NCBI GenBank assembly: GCA_002409595.1
Contig: DHNQ01000029.1
Location: forward strand, 423,964 to 487,963
Reading direction: 5' to 3'
DNA: 64,000 nt
DNA from: Dysgonomonas sp. UBA5412
Lineage (GTDB): Bacteria; Bacteroidota; Bacteroidia; Bacteroidales; Dysgonomonadaceae
Shown here piece by piece: positions 35,593 through 45,281 of this stretch. Both the position numbers and the translations under genes were made by a program. Position 1 is the stretch's first letter; each line of letters opens with the position of its first letter. The notes beneath the pieces are model-generated. The model ran no database searches. It had not been told where the DNA came from and saw only the letters and a list, made by a program, of their open reading frames with translations.

Positions 35593-36516
35593 ATGAGAAC
35601 AAACAAGTTTATTCTTTCCTTATTTACATTATTATTAGTAATAACTCAAATCTCAATTGCACAGAATTCAGATAAATATACAGGATCTCTACTTTGGAAG
35701 ATATCAGGAAACAACCTGAACCAACCTTCTTATATACTAGGAACACACCATCTGGCGCATGTCAGTTTTGTAGATAGTATTGCAGGATTGAAAAAAACGC
35801 TTAATGATGTTGATCAGATTGTAGGCGAATTAGTATTGGACGATATGCCTGCTTTGCAAACACAAATGCAACAAGCCGCATTGATGCCCAAAGGAGAAAC
35901 TTATGCCGACCTGCTTACTAAGGATGAACTTCAAACCTTAGACGCGGGACTAAAAAGTCTTTTCACCGTCGGGCTCGAACAATTTGGACAATTAAAACCG
36001 GGAATGCTATCCTCTCTATATACTGTAACAATGTATGCTAAACAGCATCCTGAATTCAACCCGATGTCTCACGAAGCAATAGATGCCTATGTGCAACGGA
36101 TAGGTAAAGAAAATGGCAAAAGCATTCTTGGACTTGAAACAATAGACGACCAGATATATGCACTATTTAATGCAGAGCCATTAAAGGATCAGGCCAAATC
36201 TCTAGTTTGTTTGACACAGAACATTAATACGATAGAAAAACTGATGGATAAATTGAATGAATATTACAAAACCGGCAATCTGGCAGAGATGTATAATCTG
36301 TCTTTCAATAATCCAGAAGACCCTTGTCCAACCTCAGCTATTGCAAAAAGTGCTTTATCAACAGACAGAAACAATAAATGGTTAGAAAAACTACCGGCAA
36401 TTATGAACGAAAAATCAAATCTGATAGCAGTAGGAGCTTTACATCTTGTCGGAGAAGACGGATTACTTATCCAATTATCCAACATGGGCTATACAGTGGA
36501 AGCTGTAAAAGAATAA
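35593..36516 (+). CDS. TraB/GumN family protein (secreted)
   Basis: The 307-residue product from ATG 35593 has a signal peptide (MRTNKFILSLFTLLLVITQIS) and then the TraB/GumN fold, with the typical N-terminal 'G-T-x-H' segment (SYILGTHHLAHVSF) and the C-terminal AVGALHLVGEDGL motif. Such proteins include TIKI-type metalloproteases in animals and GumN in Xanthomonas; enzymatic activity in bacteria is uncertain. The GTHH and GALH residues that would bind metal are both kept. It is the last gene of the sigma-factor unit and is convergent with the DUF2752 gene. Confidence 0.88.
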   Translation: MRTNKFILSLFTLLLVITQISIAQNSDKYTGSLLWKISGNNLNQPSYILGTHHLAHVSFVDSIAGLKKTLNDVDQIVGELVLDDMPALQTQMQQAALMPKGETYADLLTKDELQTLDAGLKSLFTVGLEQFGQLKPGMLSSLYTVTMYAKQHPEFNPMSHEAIDAYVQRIGKENGKSILGLETIDDQIYALFNAEPLKDQAKSLVCLTQNINTIEKLMDKLNEYYKTGNLAEMYNLSFNNPEDPCPTSAIAKSALSTDRNNKWLEKLPAIMNEKSNLIAVGALHLVGEDGLLIQLSNMGYTVEAVKE

Positions 36517-36518
36517 GG

Positions 36519-36899
36519 CTAAACGAGATTTCTTATAATCCAGAATAATAGAATAACAATCAGTATTCCCCATACCGATATTTTAGAATAAAGAGCTTTC
36601 CTCAGTCGGGGAAAGCTTTCTTTTCCTCCAAAATATTCGAGATATAAGCAAAGCAAGACATATGGTATAGCAATTACCAACAGAGGGTTGCTAAAAAAAG
36701 ATTCTTTTATTCGCAGATGCAACAAATGATGGATAGCCCGCTGCGACCCGCATCCGGGACAATCTAAACCTGTCATTTTATGAAAAGTACATTGTGGAAA
36801 AAAATCATTTTCAGCAGGGCTAAACAGATAATAAAATACTCCCCCGATTATGATAAGAATCATAATAATAACCAATCGAAGGATATATTTCTTTTCCAT
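36519..36899 (-). CDS. DUF2752 membrane protein
   Basis: The 126-residue protein has three predicted membrane segments, with the conserved loop CTFHKMTGLDCPGCGSQRAIHHLLH between the first and second. The C-P-G-C-G-x-x-R pattern defines DUF2752; its function is unknown. It is downstream of the GYF_2/CD225 gene on the same strand (46-base gap). Such pairs are common in Bacteroidota. Confidence 0.9.
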   Translation of the reverse strand: MEKKYILRLVIIMILIIIGGVFYYLFSPAENDFFPQCTFHKMTGLDCPGCGSQRAIHHLLHLRIKESFFSNPLLVIAIPYVLLCLYLEYFGGKESFPRLRKALYSKISVWGILIVILLFWIIRNLV

Positions 36900-36945
36900 C
36901 GTCTATCTTTTAAAGTTTACCGATCGCACCCTACCCTATACAGAT

Positions 36946-37485
36946 TCAGAAAAAAAACAGACCTAACATGCTACCGAATATTATCAAAACCACATAGCAA
37001 GCCGGAATAAACAACAAGCCTATCAGTGCCCACAGTTTAGCCTTATTGGCATACTCCTGAGCCTTTGCATAATCTTTTGCATAATACAGAGACTCTACTT
37101 TAGCAGCATAAAAGACACCTACAATACTGATGGGGGAACAACAGAAAAGTGATATTAATATAGACTCTATCAGCCAGTTTTTAGGCATCTGGATGATATC
37201 GTCAAAACTGCTCGATTCTGGGTTATTATAACTATCGGCACGTTTGGGAGCTACATCTTTGACAGAAGGTTGCTTATCAAAAGGCTGTTCATTTTGCTTA
37301 GGCTCAGATGTGTTCTTATCAAACAAGAACCTCAATTCTTCTACATCTCCTGCCTCTACCCAATCTGCCATACCCGAACGCCAAACCATCGTATTACGGG
37401 CTATCGGATGACGACGAAGATCGCCTATAGCAATAGGGCCACGCTGCTGTTTGCTTGCAGCGTCTATATAATAATATTTTACCAT
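36946..37485 (-). CDS. GYF_2 (DUF4339) and CD225-like two-domain membrane protein
   Basis: The 179-residue protein has an N-terminal GYF_2 domain (about 1-55: KYYYIDAASKQQRGPIAIGDL ... MVWRSGMADWVEAGDVEEL) and, after a disordered Ser/Pro/Lys/Glu-rich linker, a CD225/dispanin-like pair of hydrophobic segments (NWLIESILISLFCCSPISIVGVFYAAKVE ... KLWALIGLLFIPACYVVLIIFG). The cytoplasmic GYF-like part may bind proline-rich ligands; the cellular role is unknown. The downstream gene encodes a DUF2752 protein, a frequent neighbour. Confidence 0.85.
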   Translation of the reverse strand: MVKYYYIDAASKQQRGPIAIGDLRRHPIARNTMVWRSGMADWVEAGDVEELRFLFDKNTSEPKQNEQPFDKQPSVKDVAPKRADSYNNPESSSFDDIIQMPKNWLIESILISLFCCSPISIVGVFYAAKVESLYYAKDYAKAQEYANKAKLWALIGLLFIPACYVVLIIFGSMLGLFFF

Positions 37486-37515
37486 TAAGAAAATTTCGGA
37501 TTTACAAGCTTCCGA

Positions 37516-39894
37516 TTATTTGAATATTTTATCTATCCCCACCGAAGTATTGTTACTATTGGATGGCACATCGTCTTCACTTGTACTTCTATCACAAACA
37601 CCATAACCCGGAACGGAGACAAATTGGTCATTTTGTTTGTAACCAAGTTTAGGATTCTCATATACTTTCTTCATAAACAGACCAAATATAGGCAGAGCCA
37701 TAGCTGCACCTTGTCCGTCGATAGTACGGTCGAAGTGAATGGAACGATCTTCACCACCTACCCAACATCCGGCTGCCAGCTTAGGCGTGAAACCCATATA
37801 CCATCCATCAGAGTTATTTTGAGTAGTACCTGTTTTTCCTCCCATCGGAGCTGTTATTCCGTAGTTCCTTCTGACACGTCCTCCCGTTCCGCCATCCACT
37901 ACGCCTCTGAGCATATCAAGCATTTTAACATAAGAGCCTTCGCTAAATACCTCTTCGAGTTTAGGAGTAAAAGATGCAATTGTATTTCCCGAACGGTCTT
38001 CGATATGTGTTATATATAAAGGTACGGAGCGAACCCCCTTGTTAGCAAAAGCCGTATATGCTGCCGTCATTTCGGCTACAGACACATCGTGCGTACCCAA
38101 TGCCATAGAAACAACAGGGTCGATATGACCAGTAATACCGAATGAATGAAGCAAACGGGCAAATGTATAAGGTGATGTCCTACTCATCAGATATGCAGTA
38201 ACAAGGTTATCTGAATTTTGGAGTCCCCACTTTATAGTTACTTTTTCTCCAAATTTGGCAGAACGCCCTCCGCGAGGAGTCCATTCCTTTCCTGTTTCGG
38301 TTATCAAGGTTTGAGGTACATAAAGCATTTCGTCGCAAGGAGTTGCACCTTCTTCCATAGCCAGTGTATAAAGATATGGTTTGATAGTAGATCCTACCTG
38401 ACGGCGTCCCATATTGACCATATCATATTGGAAATATTTGTAATCTATTCCCCCTACATAAGCTTTCACATAGCCTGTATAAACGTCCATCGCCATAAAT
38501 CCGGTTCTCAGGAAACTCTTGTGATAGCGAATAGAGTCCCACGGAGTCATCACGGTATCTATTTCGCCTTTCCACGAAAAGACTTTCATATCAACCGGTT
38601 TTTTGAACTCTGTATATATTTCTTTTTCGGAAAGACCGTCTCTTTTCAGACTTCTATATCTGTCGGTATTCTTCATTGACCGATAGAGTAATGTGTCCAC
38701 ATCTTTTGCTACCGACGAAGAGAATGGAGCATATTTACGTCCTTTCTTTTCTTTATCAAAAGCGGGTTGTAATTCTTTACTAAAATGTTCGGCAACAGCT
38801 TCTTCTGCATATTGCTGCATCTGAGAGTCTATGGTAGTATAGATTTTAAGACCGTCAGTCGACAAACTATAACTGCTTCCATCAGGTTTTTTATTCTTAT
38901 TACACCATCCATAAAGAGGATTTGTTTCCCAGCTAACCGAATCGGCAGCGTATTGCTCCTTTTGCCACGAAGCATAATTATCCTTATTGGGTTTCTTTGC
39001 ATTCAGCGTTATTCTCAAATATTCTCTCAGATAAGGAGCTAATCCTGCATTATGGCTGGCTCGTCTATAATCAAGCTTCAGCGGTTTTACTTTTAAAGTA
39101 TCAAACTGCTGTTCGCTGATATAATCATATTTCTCCATTTGAGAAAAGACTACGTTTCTGCGATTTTGAGTAAGTTCGGGTCTTATACGAGGATTATATA
39201 ACGAAGAATTGTTACACATCCCAACAAGCATTGCCGCCTCCTCGATAGTAAGGTCTTTCGGCTTTTTGCCAAAATAAACTTGTGCAGCCGACTGGATACC
39301 GACAGCATTGTTTCCAAAATCGTACTGATTGAAATAGAGATTAATTATTTCTTCTTTTGTGTAGTATCGTTCCAATTTTACAGCTATAACCCACTCTATC
39401 GGTTTGCGCAAAAACACACGTACCATCCAATTTTCGGCAGGGGGTGAGTACAATTGTTTCGCCAATTGCTGTGTAATGGTACTACCTCCACTGGTTTTAT
39501 GTCCCGACAAGGTTTGTACTACTGCCCGTGTAAGTCCGATAATATCTATTCCCGAATGAGAAAAATATCGGGTATCTTCTGTCGCCACAAGTGCCTGTAC
39601 CAAATAAGGAGGAAGTTCGTCGTAACTGGAATAGATACGATTATTTCTGACCAGAGAATAAGTCCCCAACTGAACACCATCTGAGGAATAGACTTGAGAA
39701 GCATACTTGTCTATCGGATTTTCCAATTCTTCCACATCCGGCATATATCCGATCACCCCTGTGCTGATAAGGGTGAACAGAGTAATAACAAGAGCCACGA
39801 TACAAGCAAAAATCAACCACAATGTTTTTACTATTTGCTTGGGTGTAAATTTATTTAGAAATTTATTTTTCTTCTTTTTTGTTTTCCTATCCAT
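37516..39894 (-). CDS. Penicillin-binding protein 1A (bifunctional glycosyltransferase/transpeptidase)
   Basis: This is a class A PBP that polymerises and cross-links peptidoglycan. From ATG 39894 the product has 792 residues: a cytoplasmic Lys-rich start (MDRKTKKKKNKFLNKF), one membrane anchor (LWLIFACIVALVITLFTLISTGVIGY), a GT51 domain with EDTRYFSHSGIDIIGL and GGSTITQQLAKQLY, and a transpeptidase domain with the SxxK box GSTIKPYLY, the SDN box NSDNLV and the KTGTT box. A longer frame to 40032 lacks a sensible N-terminus. It is a lone gene between the GYF_2 and HTH genes. Confidence 0.95.
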   Translation of the reverse strand: MDRKTKKKKNKFLNKFTPKQIVKTLWLIFACIVALVITLFTLISTGVIGYMPDVEELENPIDKYASQVYSSDGVQLGTYSLVRNNRIYSSYDELPPYLVQALVATEDTRYFSHSGIDIIGLTRAVVQTLSGHKTSGGSTITQQLAKQLYSPPAENWMVRVFLRKPIEWVIAVKLERYYTKEEIINLYFNQYDFGNNAVGIQSAAQVYFGKKPKDLTIEEAAMLVGMCNNSSLYNPRIRPELTQNRRNVVFSQMEKYDYISEQQFDTLKVKPLKLDYRRASHNAGLAPYLREYLRITLNAKKPNKDNYASWQKEQYAADSVSWETNPLYGWCNKNKKPDGSSYSLSTDGLKIYTTIDSQMQQYAEEAVAEHFSKELQPAFDKEKKGRKYAPFSSSVAKDVDTLLYRSMKNTDRYRSLKRDGLSEKEIYTEFKKPVDMKVFSWKGEIDTVMTPWDSIRYHKSFLRTGFMAMDVYTGYVKAYVGGIDYKYFQYDMVNMGRRQVGSTIKPYLYTLAMEEGATPCDEMLYVPQTLITETGKEWTPRGGRSAKFGEKVTIKWGLQNSDNLVTAYLMSRTSPYTFARLLHSFGITGHIDPVVSMALGTHDVSVAEMTAAYTAFANKGVRSVPLYITHIEDRSGNTIASFTPKLEEVFSEGSYVKMLDMLRGVVDGGTGGRVRRNYGITAPMGGKTGTTQNNSDGWYMGFTPKLAAGCWVGGEDRSIHFDRTIDGQGAAMALPIFGLFMKKVYENPKLGYKQNDQFVSVPGYGVCDRSTSEDDVPSNSNNTSVGIDKIFK

Positions 39895-40113
39895 ATAGTA
39901 TAAATAAATGCGAATCTTAAGCACCTGCAAATTTATATAAAACGTTTCAATATTGTAGATAAAAAAGCTTAAATGGTTAAAATCCTTTAAGGACAATGTT
40001 TTTTCCCGTTGCCTTTTGACGATCAGAAACATATATTTTCAAGAGAATACATATTCTTTATCTATATGATAGATTAAACATTTGAGAATTTTTTTATTTT
40101 AACTTTTAAGATT

Positions 40114-40680
40114 ATGGCAAAATACACACCACGATTGGTAAATAAAATTGTATCCCTGATAGAAGCGGATACTTATACAATAAGCGAAATATGCGAAACT
40201 CTGCGCATAAGCAGAAATAGTTTTTATGAATGGAAAAGGGAAAGACCGGAATTTGCAGCCATGATAGATGATGCAATGGAACGCCGAGACGAGATGTTGC
40301 TGCTAAAAGCGCGCCGGTCGCTGATGGAAAAACTGGATGGATATACAGTAAGGGAAGTGAAGGTTACGTACGAACCTGACAAATATGATACGGAACAAAT
40401 GAAGATAAAATCAAAAGTGATAAAAACAAAAGAATGTCCACCGGATATGGCTACGATCAAGCTCGTACTGGAACGCAACGACAGGAAGAAAGCTTCTGCC
40501 CAAAGGGAGTCTATTGAGGAAACTCAGCCGGCTGTGATTATTGTGCAAGACGAGGAAACGAAAACAAATTTGGAAATACTACGTCTGAACGGGGGTGAAC
40601 CGGGCGGAGCTTTGATTTATAAGAAAGAAGGTGATATAATTGTAAAACGAAAAGAGGGCGAAAAGTGTACAACTTTGTAA
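40114..40680 (+). CDS. Orphan phage-like helix-turn-helix protein (terminase small subunit-like)
   Basis: The 188-residue protein begins with a helix-turn-helix (MAKYTPRLVNKIVSLIEADTYTISEICETLRISRNSFYEWKR), followed by helices (EFAAMIDDAMERRDEMLL) and a basic segment, then a CPPDMATIKLVLERNDRKK motif. This layout is seen in small terminase subunits and related HTH proteins of Bacteroidota prophages. No large terminase, portal or other phage gene is nearby, and the flanking genes (PBP1A, priA) are core. The base composition looks richer in G and C than its neighbours. It is either a phage relic or a domesticated DNA-binding protein; no clear promoter was found. Confidence 0.6.
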   Translation: MAKYTPRLVNKIVSLIEADTYTISEICETLRISRNSFYEWKRERPEFAAMIDDAMERRDEMLLLKARRSLMEKLDGYTVREVKVTYEPDKYDTEQMKIKSKVIKTKECPPDMATIKLVLERNDRKKASAQRESIEETQPAVIIVQDEETKTNLEILRLNGGEPGGALIYKKEGDIIVKRKEGEKCTTL

Positions 40681-40722
40681 CCTTTTAGTTAAAAAGAAGC
40701 AAGGCTGCGGCATACGAAAAGA

Positions 40723-43164
40723 TCACAGTGGGTCTACATCGTAATGCAACAGAATAGGACGCAGATCGGTATTATCGAATACAGCAGCCTGATGGAAATG
40801 AATAATATCCCTTACTTTTTGGATAGATGCTGTATTCTCTATTTTGAGTAGTATATTTCGGATATATAGCGACTGTATTCTGGAAATAACGGGCTTACTT
40901 GGTCCTAATATCCGTTCGCCGAAGGAAGATTTTAGTGCTTGGGCAAACTGAGACGATGCCTTCTCGACTACAATCTCGTCCCTGCCTCGTATGACAATGG
41001 AGATAAGGCGAAAATAAGGAGGGTATCTGAAAAGTTTCCGCTCTTCCATCTGGGCTATATAAAACGATTCGTAATCGTTAGCTTGTACACATTTTATCAC
41101 CGGATGCGAAGGGTGTGCAGTTTGCAACATTACCAATCCTTGCTTGTTTTTTCGTCCGGCACGTCCGCTAACCTGAGTCATTAGCTGAAATGCTTTTTCG
41201 TATGCTCTGAAATCGGGATAATTAAGCAGATTGTCGGCATTGAGGATTCCCACAACAGATACATTATCAAAGTCGAGTCCTTTGGAAACCATTTGAGTAC
41301 CGATAAGAATATTGGTTTCATTATTCTCGAACTTGGAAATAATTTGTTGATAAGATCGCTTACCTCTTGTGGTATCAAGATCCATTCGAGCGACGGAAAA
41401 TTCGGGAAATGTATTGCGGACTTCTTCTTCGATGCGCTCTGTGCCATATCCCAACAATTCGAGTGTGGGTGTTTTACATTCGTCACAAACGGTAGGTACG
41501 GGATAGGTTGCACCACAGTAATGACAAACAAGCATTTGCTGATATTTATGATAGGTGAGGCTCACATCGCAATGAGTACAATGAGGAGTCCATGAGCAGT
41601 TTTTACATTCGAGCATAGAAGAAAATCCTCGCCTATTCTGAAACAGTATAATCTGTTCTTCATTCTCCAAAGCTGCCTTCATCTTATCAATGAGAGGTGG
41701 AGAAAGGATAGATTTCATTTGTTTCTTGCGCCTTAGTTCTTTGGTATTGACGACAGCTATCTCGGGCAATCCTATATCCTTGTGCCTATGAGTCAGCCTT
41801 ACAAGGCCATATCGCCCACTCAAGGCATTATTATATGTCTCGATCGAAGGGGTAGCTGTCCCCAACAACACCTTAGCATTGTGTATTCCTGCCAACACAA
41901 TGGAGGCATTACGGGCATTGTAGCGGGGGGCGGGGTCTTGTTGCTTGTAAGACCCTTCGTGCTCTTCGTCTACTACGATCAGACTAAGCTTGTTGAAGGG
42001 TAGAAAGAGGGCAGAGCGTGCGCCTAATATGACTTGTGCCTCATCCTTCTCTAAGAGATTCGTCCAAACCTCAGCTCTTTCGTTGTCGTTAAACTTGGAG
42101 TGATATACAGCTAGTTTATTGCCAAATACCGACTTGAGGCGATTGGTTATCTGAGTGGTCAATGCTATCTCCGGCAACAGATATAAGACTTGCTCTCCCC
42201 TACTTATAGCGTCTTTGATCAGTTGTATATATATCTCAGTCTTACCGCTGGAGGTAACTCCATACAGTAAGGTCGTATCTTTTTCTTCAAACGATTTTAG
42301 AATCTCACTGTATGCTTGCTCCTGATATGAGTTAAGGGCATAAGACGAATCAAGATTAGTCTCTCCATAATCGAACCGGCTCATTTCTATCTCGCGTGCC
42401 TGAAGTATATTCTTCTTTATCAATTCGGACAAAATACTTGACGAGACATCTGCTGCTTCGAGCAACTCTTTCTTTAATACTTGATTATGGGTTTGACTCA
42501 AATCCAGAAACAAGGACAACAGATGCTGTTGCTTTTTTGCTCTCGACAGTTCATCTAAAATGGCAGACAATTCTTCCTCTGAAAATGTCTTTGCCAAGCT
42601 TATCTCGGTTTGAGTTTTCGATGAATAGGAGTTTTCTATCTTTTCTGATATTCGGGCAGCCTGCTTGTCTACAAGCGATTTTATAGCCGGAATTGGGTTG
42701 GACACTCCGCTTCTTTTTTCTATTTCGCCTATTGTCACCGCTCTTTCTGCATCTAAGACATAAAATACTTTTTGCTCGTTAGCAGTAAAAGGGATTGTGG
42801 CTTCAAAGTCGGGATTTAAAAGAATATGGGTTTCACTTTCAAGCTTGAGAGCAGCCGGTAAAGCTGCTCTATATACATCGCCGAGCGAACACATATAATA
42901 AAAAGAAACCCATTCCCAAAACTTAATCTGGGAAAGGGTAATTATAGGGGTGTCTTCCAATGTGGAGACTATTTCTTTGATTATAGCATCGGACGGTTTA
43001 TCTGAATCGTGGATACGAAATACGATGGCTGTGTAAAACTTCTTCTTCCCGAATTGGACTATAACTCTGCTACCCTCCCGTACAGTGTGCGACAGGTCGG
43101 ATGGTATAGAATATGTGTAAAGTCCTTGAAAAGGAATCGGTAATACGACATCGGCGTATAGCAT
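40723..43164 (-). CDS. priA: Primosomal protein N' (replication restart helicase PriA)
   Basis: This is the helicase that restarts stalled forks. The 813-residue product has the N-terminal DNA-binding domain (YADVVLPIPFQGLYTYSIP), Walker A GVTSSGKTEIY, DEEH box VVDEEHEGSYKQ, the zinc-binding cysteine cluster (CKNCSWTPHCTHCDVSLTYH, then CHYCG and CDECKTP) and a C-terminal helicase lobe with GTQMVSKGLDFDNVSVV and QVSGRAGR. Length is slightly above that of E. coli PriA (732). It lies 9 bases downstream of the outer-membrane barrel gene. Confidence 0.97.
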   Translation of the reverse strand: MLYADVVLPIPFQGLYTYSIPSDLSHTVREGSRVIVQFGKKKFYTAIVFRIHDSDKPSDAIIKEIVSTLEDTPIITLSQIKFWEWVSFYYMCSLGDVYRAALPAALKLESETHILLNPDFEATIPFTANEQKVFYVLDAERAVTIGEIEKRSGVSNPIPAIKSLVDKQAARISEKIENSYSSKTQTEISLAKTFSEEELSAILDELSRAKKQQHLLSLFLDLSQTHNQVLKKELLEAADVSSSILSELIKKNILQAREIEMSRFDYGETNLDSSYALNSYQEQAYSEILKSFEEKDTTLLYGVTSSGKTEIYIQLIKDAISRGEQVLYLLPEIALTTQITNRLKSVFGNKLAVYHSKFNDNERAEVWTNLLEKDEAQVILGARSALFLPFNKLSLIVVDEEHEGSYKQQDPAPRYNARNASIVLAGIHNAKVLLGTATPSIETYNNALSGRYGLVRLTHRHKDIGLPEIAVVNTKELRRKKQMKSILSPPLIDKMKAALENEEQIILFQNRRGFSSMLECKNCSWTPHCTHCDVSLTYHKYQQMLVCHYCGATYPVPTVCDECKTPTLELLGYGTERIEEEVRNTFPEFSVARMDLDTTRGKRSYQQIISKFENNETNILIGTQMVSKGLDFDNVSVVGILNADNLLNYPDFRAYEKAFQLMTQVSGRAGRKNKQGLVMLQTAHPSHPVIKCVQANDYESFYIAQMEERKLFRYPPYFRLISIVIRGRDEIVVEKASSQFAQALKSSFGERILGPSKPVISRIQSLYIRNILLKIENTASIQKVRDIIHFHQAAVFDNTDLRPILLHYDVDPL

Positions 43165-43172
43165 TTCTCTAT

Positions 43173-43778
43173 TTAGAAGTAATAATTAAGTCCGACAGTC
43201 CAGGTTTGGTTCTTCTTATTCTGGAACGTATCTGCATCCATATATTCGTAACTATAATTCTTGGTCAGATCGCCACGGAAATATAGTCCGACATCGAAAT
43301 GCTTGAATACATTTACTCCGGCTCCTGCACCTAATCCGAAGATAAAGTTCTTTTTCTTATATTCACTGATCACATCTCCGGCATTCTTTATATCGCCACC
43401 ATTGATTTTTACATTACCATAAGCTCCACCGGTAAAGAAGATTCCAATAGGACCGAGCCCTATACGCTGCTTAAGATTGATAGGAATGCTGATATAATCA
43501 TAGTCGGATATTGACGCATCGTTTTGTTTGTCTTCGGCTTTATATTCTTTCCGACCATACAAAACTGCAGCATCTATGCCAAAGCCTGAGGCAGGAACTA
43601 TAAATTCGGCAGTGGGACCTATTTGATATCCTAAACGGTTGCTAGCTTTAAGTACATTGAAATTCATTTTATTCTGAATAACATCTACTCCACCTCTCAC
43701 CCCAAATCTTAGCTGAGCAAATGTATTTATGCTAACGAAAAATAGCAATAATACGAGTATCAAATATTTTGTCTTCAT
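43173..43778 (-). CDS. Outer-membrane beta-barrel protein (PorT/OmpA-like family)
   Basis: The 201-residue protein has a signal peptide (MKTKYLILVLLLFFVSINTFAQ) and eight or so amphipathic strands, starting with LRFGVRGGVDVIQNKM and ending with TWTVGLNYYF, a C-terminal aromatic strand. This is the 'outer membrane protein beta-barrel' type found in PorT-like proteins. No periplasmic domain follows. Its partner or substrate is unknown. It lies upstream of priA on the same strand. Confidence 0.85.
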   Translation of the reverse strand: MKTKYLILVLLLFFVSINTFAQLRFGVRGGVDVIQNKMNFNVLKASNRLGYQIGPTAEFIVPASGFGIDAAVLYGRKEYKAEDKQNDASISDYDYISIPINLKQRIGLGPIGIFFTGGAYGNVKINGGDIKNAGDVISEYKKKNFIFGLGAGAGVNVFKHFDVGLYFRGDLTKNYSYEYMDADTFQNKKNQTWTVGLNYYF

Positions 43779-44004
43779 AATCTAATTGTATTTTAATTAT
43801 CTATAATAATATAACAAGAAATGAGTGTGAAGGTTTATATACTCTACAAAAGTAACTAAAAAAAGAGAATAATATTTTATTGGAGAGTCATCAATCTATG
43901 TTTATTGGGAAAGAAAAATTTTATAAATAGAAATTATACATTATTTTTAATGATTCTTTCAAATGTAACCAACTTTGTCTTTTACCATAAAAACAATATA
44001 TAGC

Positions 44005-45123
44005 ATGTTATCTTTTCGCAGTTTCTTAACAGTCTTAATATCTTTATCCTTATTTATTTCATCATGCAACAAAAAGAAAACCGACTCTAACGAAAGAGGA
44101 TATGAGACAAGCAGCACCTACACAAATCCTCTACTACCGATAGGAGTCCGTCCTTGGGCGACTTTCTACAAAGATCATTATTATTACCTCCAAGACATAG
44201 ACGATCGGATAACGATATGGAAAACAAAAGATATTACGGATCTTAAAAATGTGAAAGGTAAAGATGTTTGGATACCGAAAAAGAAAGAATCGGCTTTTCA
44301 TTTATGGGGACCGGAATTGCATCGGATAGATAATAAATGGTATATTTATTTTGCTGCCGACGATGGCAATACTGATAATCATCAGATCTATGTGATAGAA
44401 AATTCGTCGGACGACCCCACTGACGGCGAATTTGAAATGAAAGGTCGCATAGCTACTGATGCCGGCAACAATTGGGCTATTCATGCCAGTGTATTTAATC
44501 ACAATAACGAATGGTATATGATATGGTCGGGGTGGCAAACCAGACGTATAGAAACAGAGACTCAATGTATATATATTGCCAAAATGGAGAATCCATGGAC
44601 TTTAAAGACCGACAGAGTAGTTATATCGAAGCCCGAATATGAATGGGAACGTCAATGGATCAGTCCCGACGGCAGTAAAACCGGCTACCCGATTTATGTG
44701 AATGAAGACCCACAGTTCTTCTATTCGAAGGATAAAAGTAAAGTACTGATCTATTACTCGGCTAGTGGGACATGGACTCCTTATTATGCTGTGGGATTGC
44801 TGCAAGCCGATGCAAATAGTGATTTGTTGAATCCGGCTTCGTGGACAAAATCTAAAAGCCCCGTATTCTCCCAAAACGAAGACAATCAGGTGTATGCTAC
44901 GGGAAGCCCTTGTTTCATACCATCTCCCGATGGAACGGAGACATACTTCCTCTATCAGGCAAGAGCTATAGACAAAGAGCCTTATGGGTCTCTACCATCA
45001 CGCTCTGTGGATACGCGCTCTCCTCGATTGCAAAAAATGGAATGGGGTGAAGATGGACTCCCTGTATTGGGCGAAGCTCTATCCGAAATAGAGAAGATAA
45101 AAAAACCTTCTGGGATACGTTAG
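44005..45123 (+). CDS. Glycoside hydrolase family 43-like lipoprotein
   Basis: The 372-residue product from ATG 44005 has a lipoprotein signal (FLTVLISLSLFISSCNKKK) and then a five-bladed propeller of the GH43/GH-F type: NPLLPIGVRPWATFYKDHYY (catalytic region near the start), HLWGPELHRIDNKWYIYFA (W-G/A-P-E with a further acidic residue) and NEDPQFFYSKD. GH43 enzymes are arabinofuranosidases or xylosidases. An alternative start at 43975 (TTG) would add ten residues. It lies directly before the large regulator gene, in the same orientation, 158 bases away. Confidence 0.85.
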   Translation: MLSFRSFLTVLISLSLFISSCNKKKTDSNERGYETSSTYTNPLLPIGVRPWATFYKDHYYYLQDIDDRITIWKTKDITDLKNVKGKDVWIPKKKESAFHLWGPELHRIDNKWYIYFAADDGNTDNHQIYVIENSSDDPTDGEFEMKGRIATDAGNNWAIHASVFNHNNEWYMIWSGWQTRRIETETQCIYIAKMENPWTLKTDRVVISKPEYEWERQWISPDGSKTGYPIYVNEDPQFFYSKDKSKVLIYYSASGTWTPYYAVGLLQADANSDLLNPASWTKSKSPVFSQNEDNQVYATGSPCFIPSPDGTETYFLYQARAIDKEPYGSLPSRSVDTRSPRLQKMEWGEDGLPVLGEALSEIEKIKKPSGIR

Positions 45124-45198
45124 ATTTGATTCTTAAACAGAACTTTAGATAAGAAGTAAGATCATAACAGAAAAATGCTGAAGCACAAAAGAAATTAT

Positions 45199-45206
45199 TA
45201 TCTTTG
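45199..45206 (+). promoter_or_regulatory. -7 promoter box TATCTTTG upstream of the HTCS gene
   Basis: TATCTTTG matches TAnnTTTG and lies 76 bases before the start codon. A small GAGGG/CCCTC hairpin (45243-45261) is in the leader. Confidence 0.5.
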
Positions 45207-45281
45207 AATATTACTCTTAATCTAACATTAATACCAGTATCTGAGGGTCTTAATCCCCCTCTATGTTTCTAAAATGAAACC

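Noticed and set aside
39895..40032. 46-residue N-terminal extension of PBP1A
   Set aside because: The extension is not like PBP N-termini, and the Lys-rich cytoplasmic start at 39894 followed by the membrane anchor is typical.
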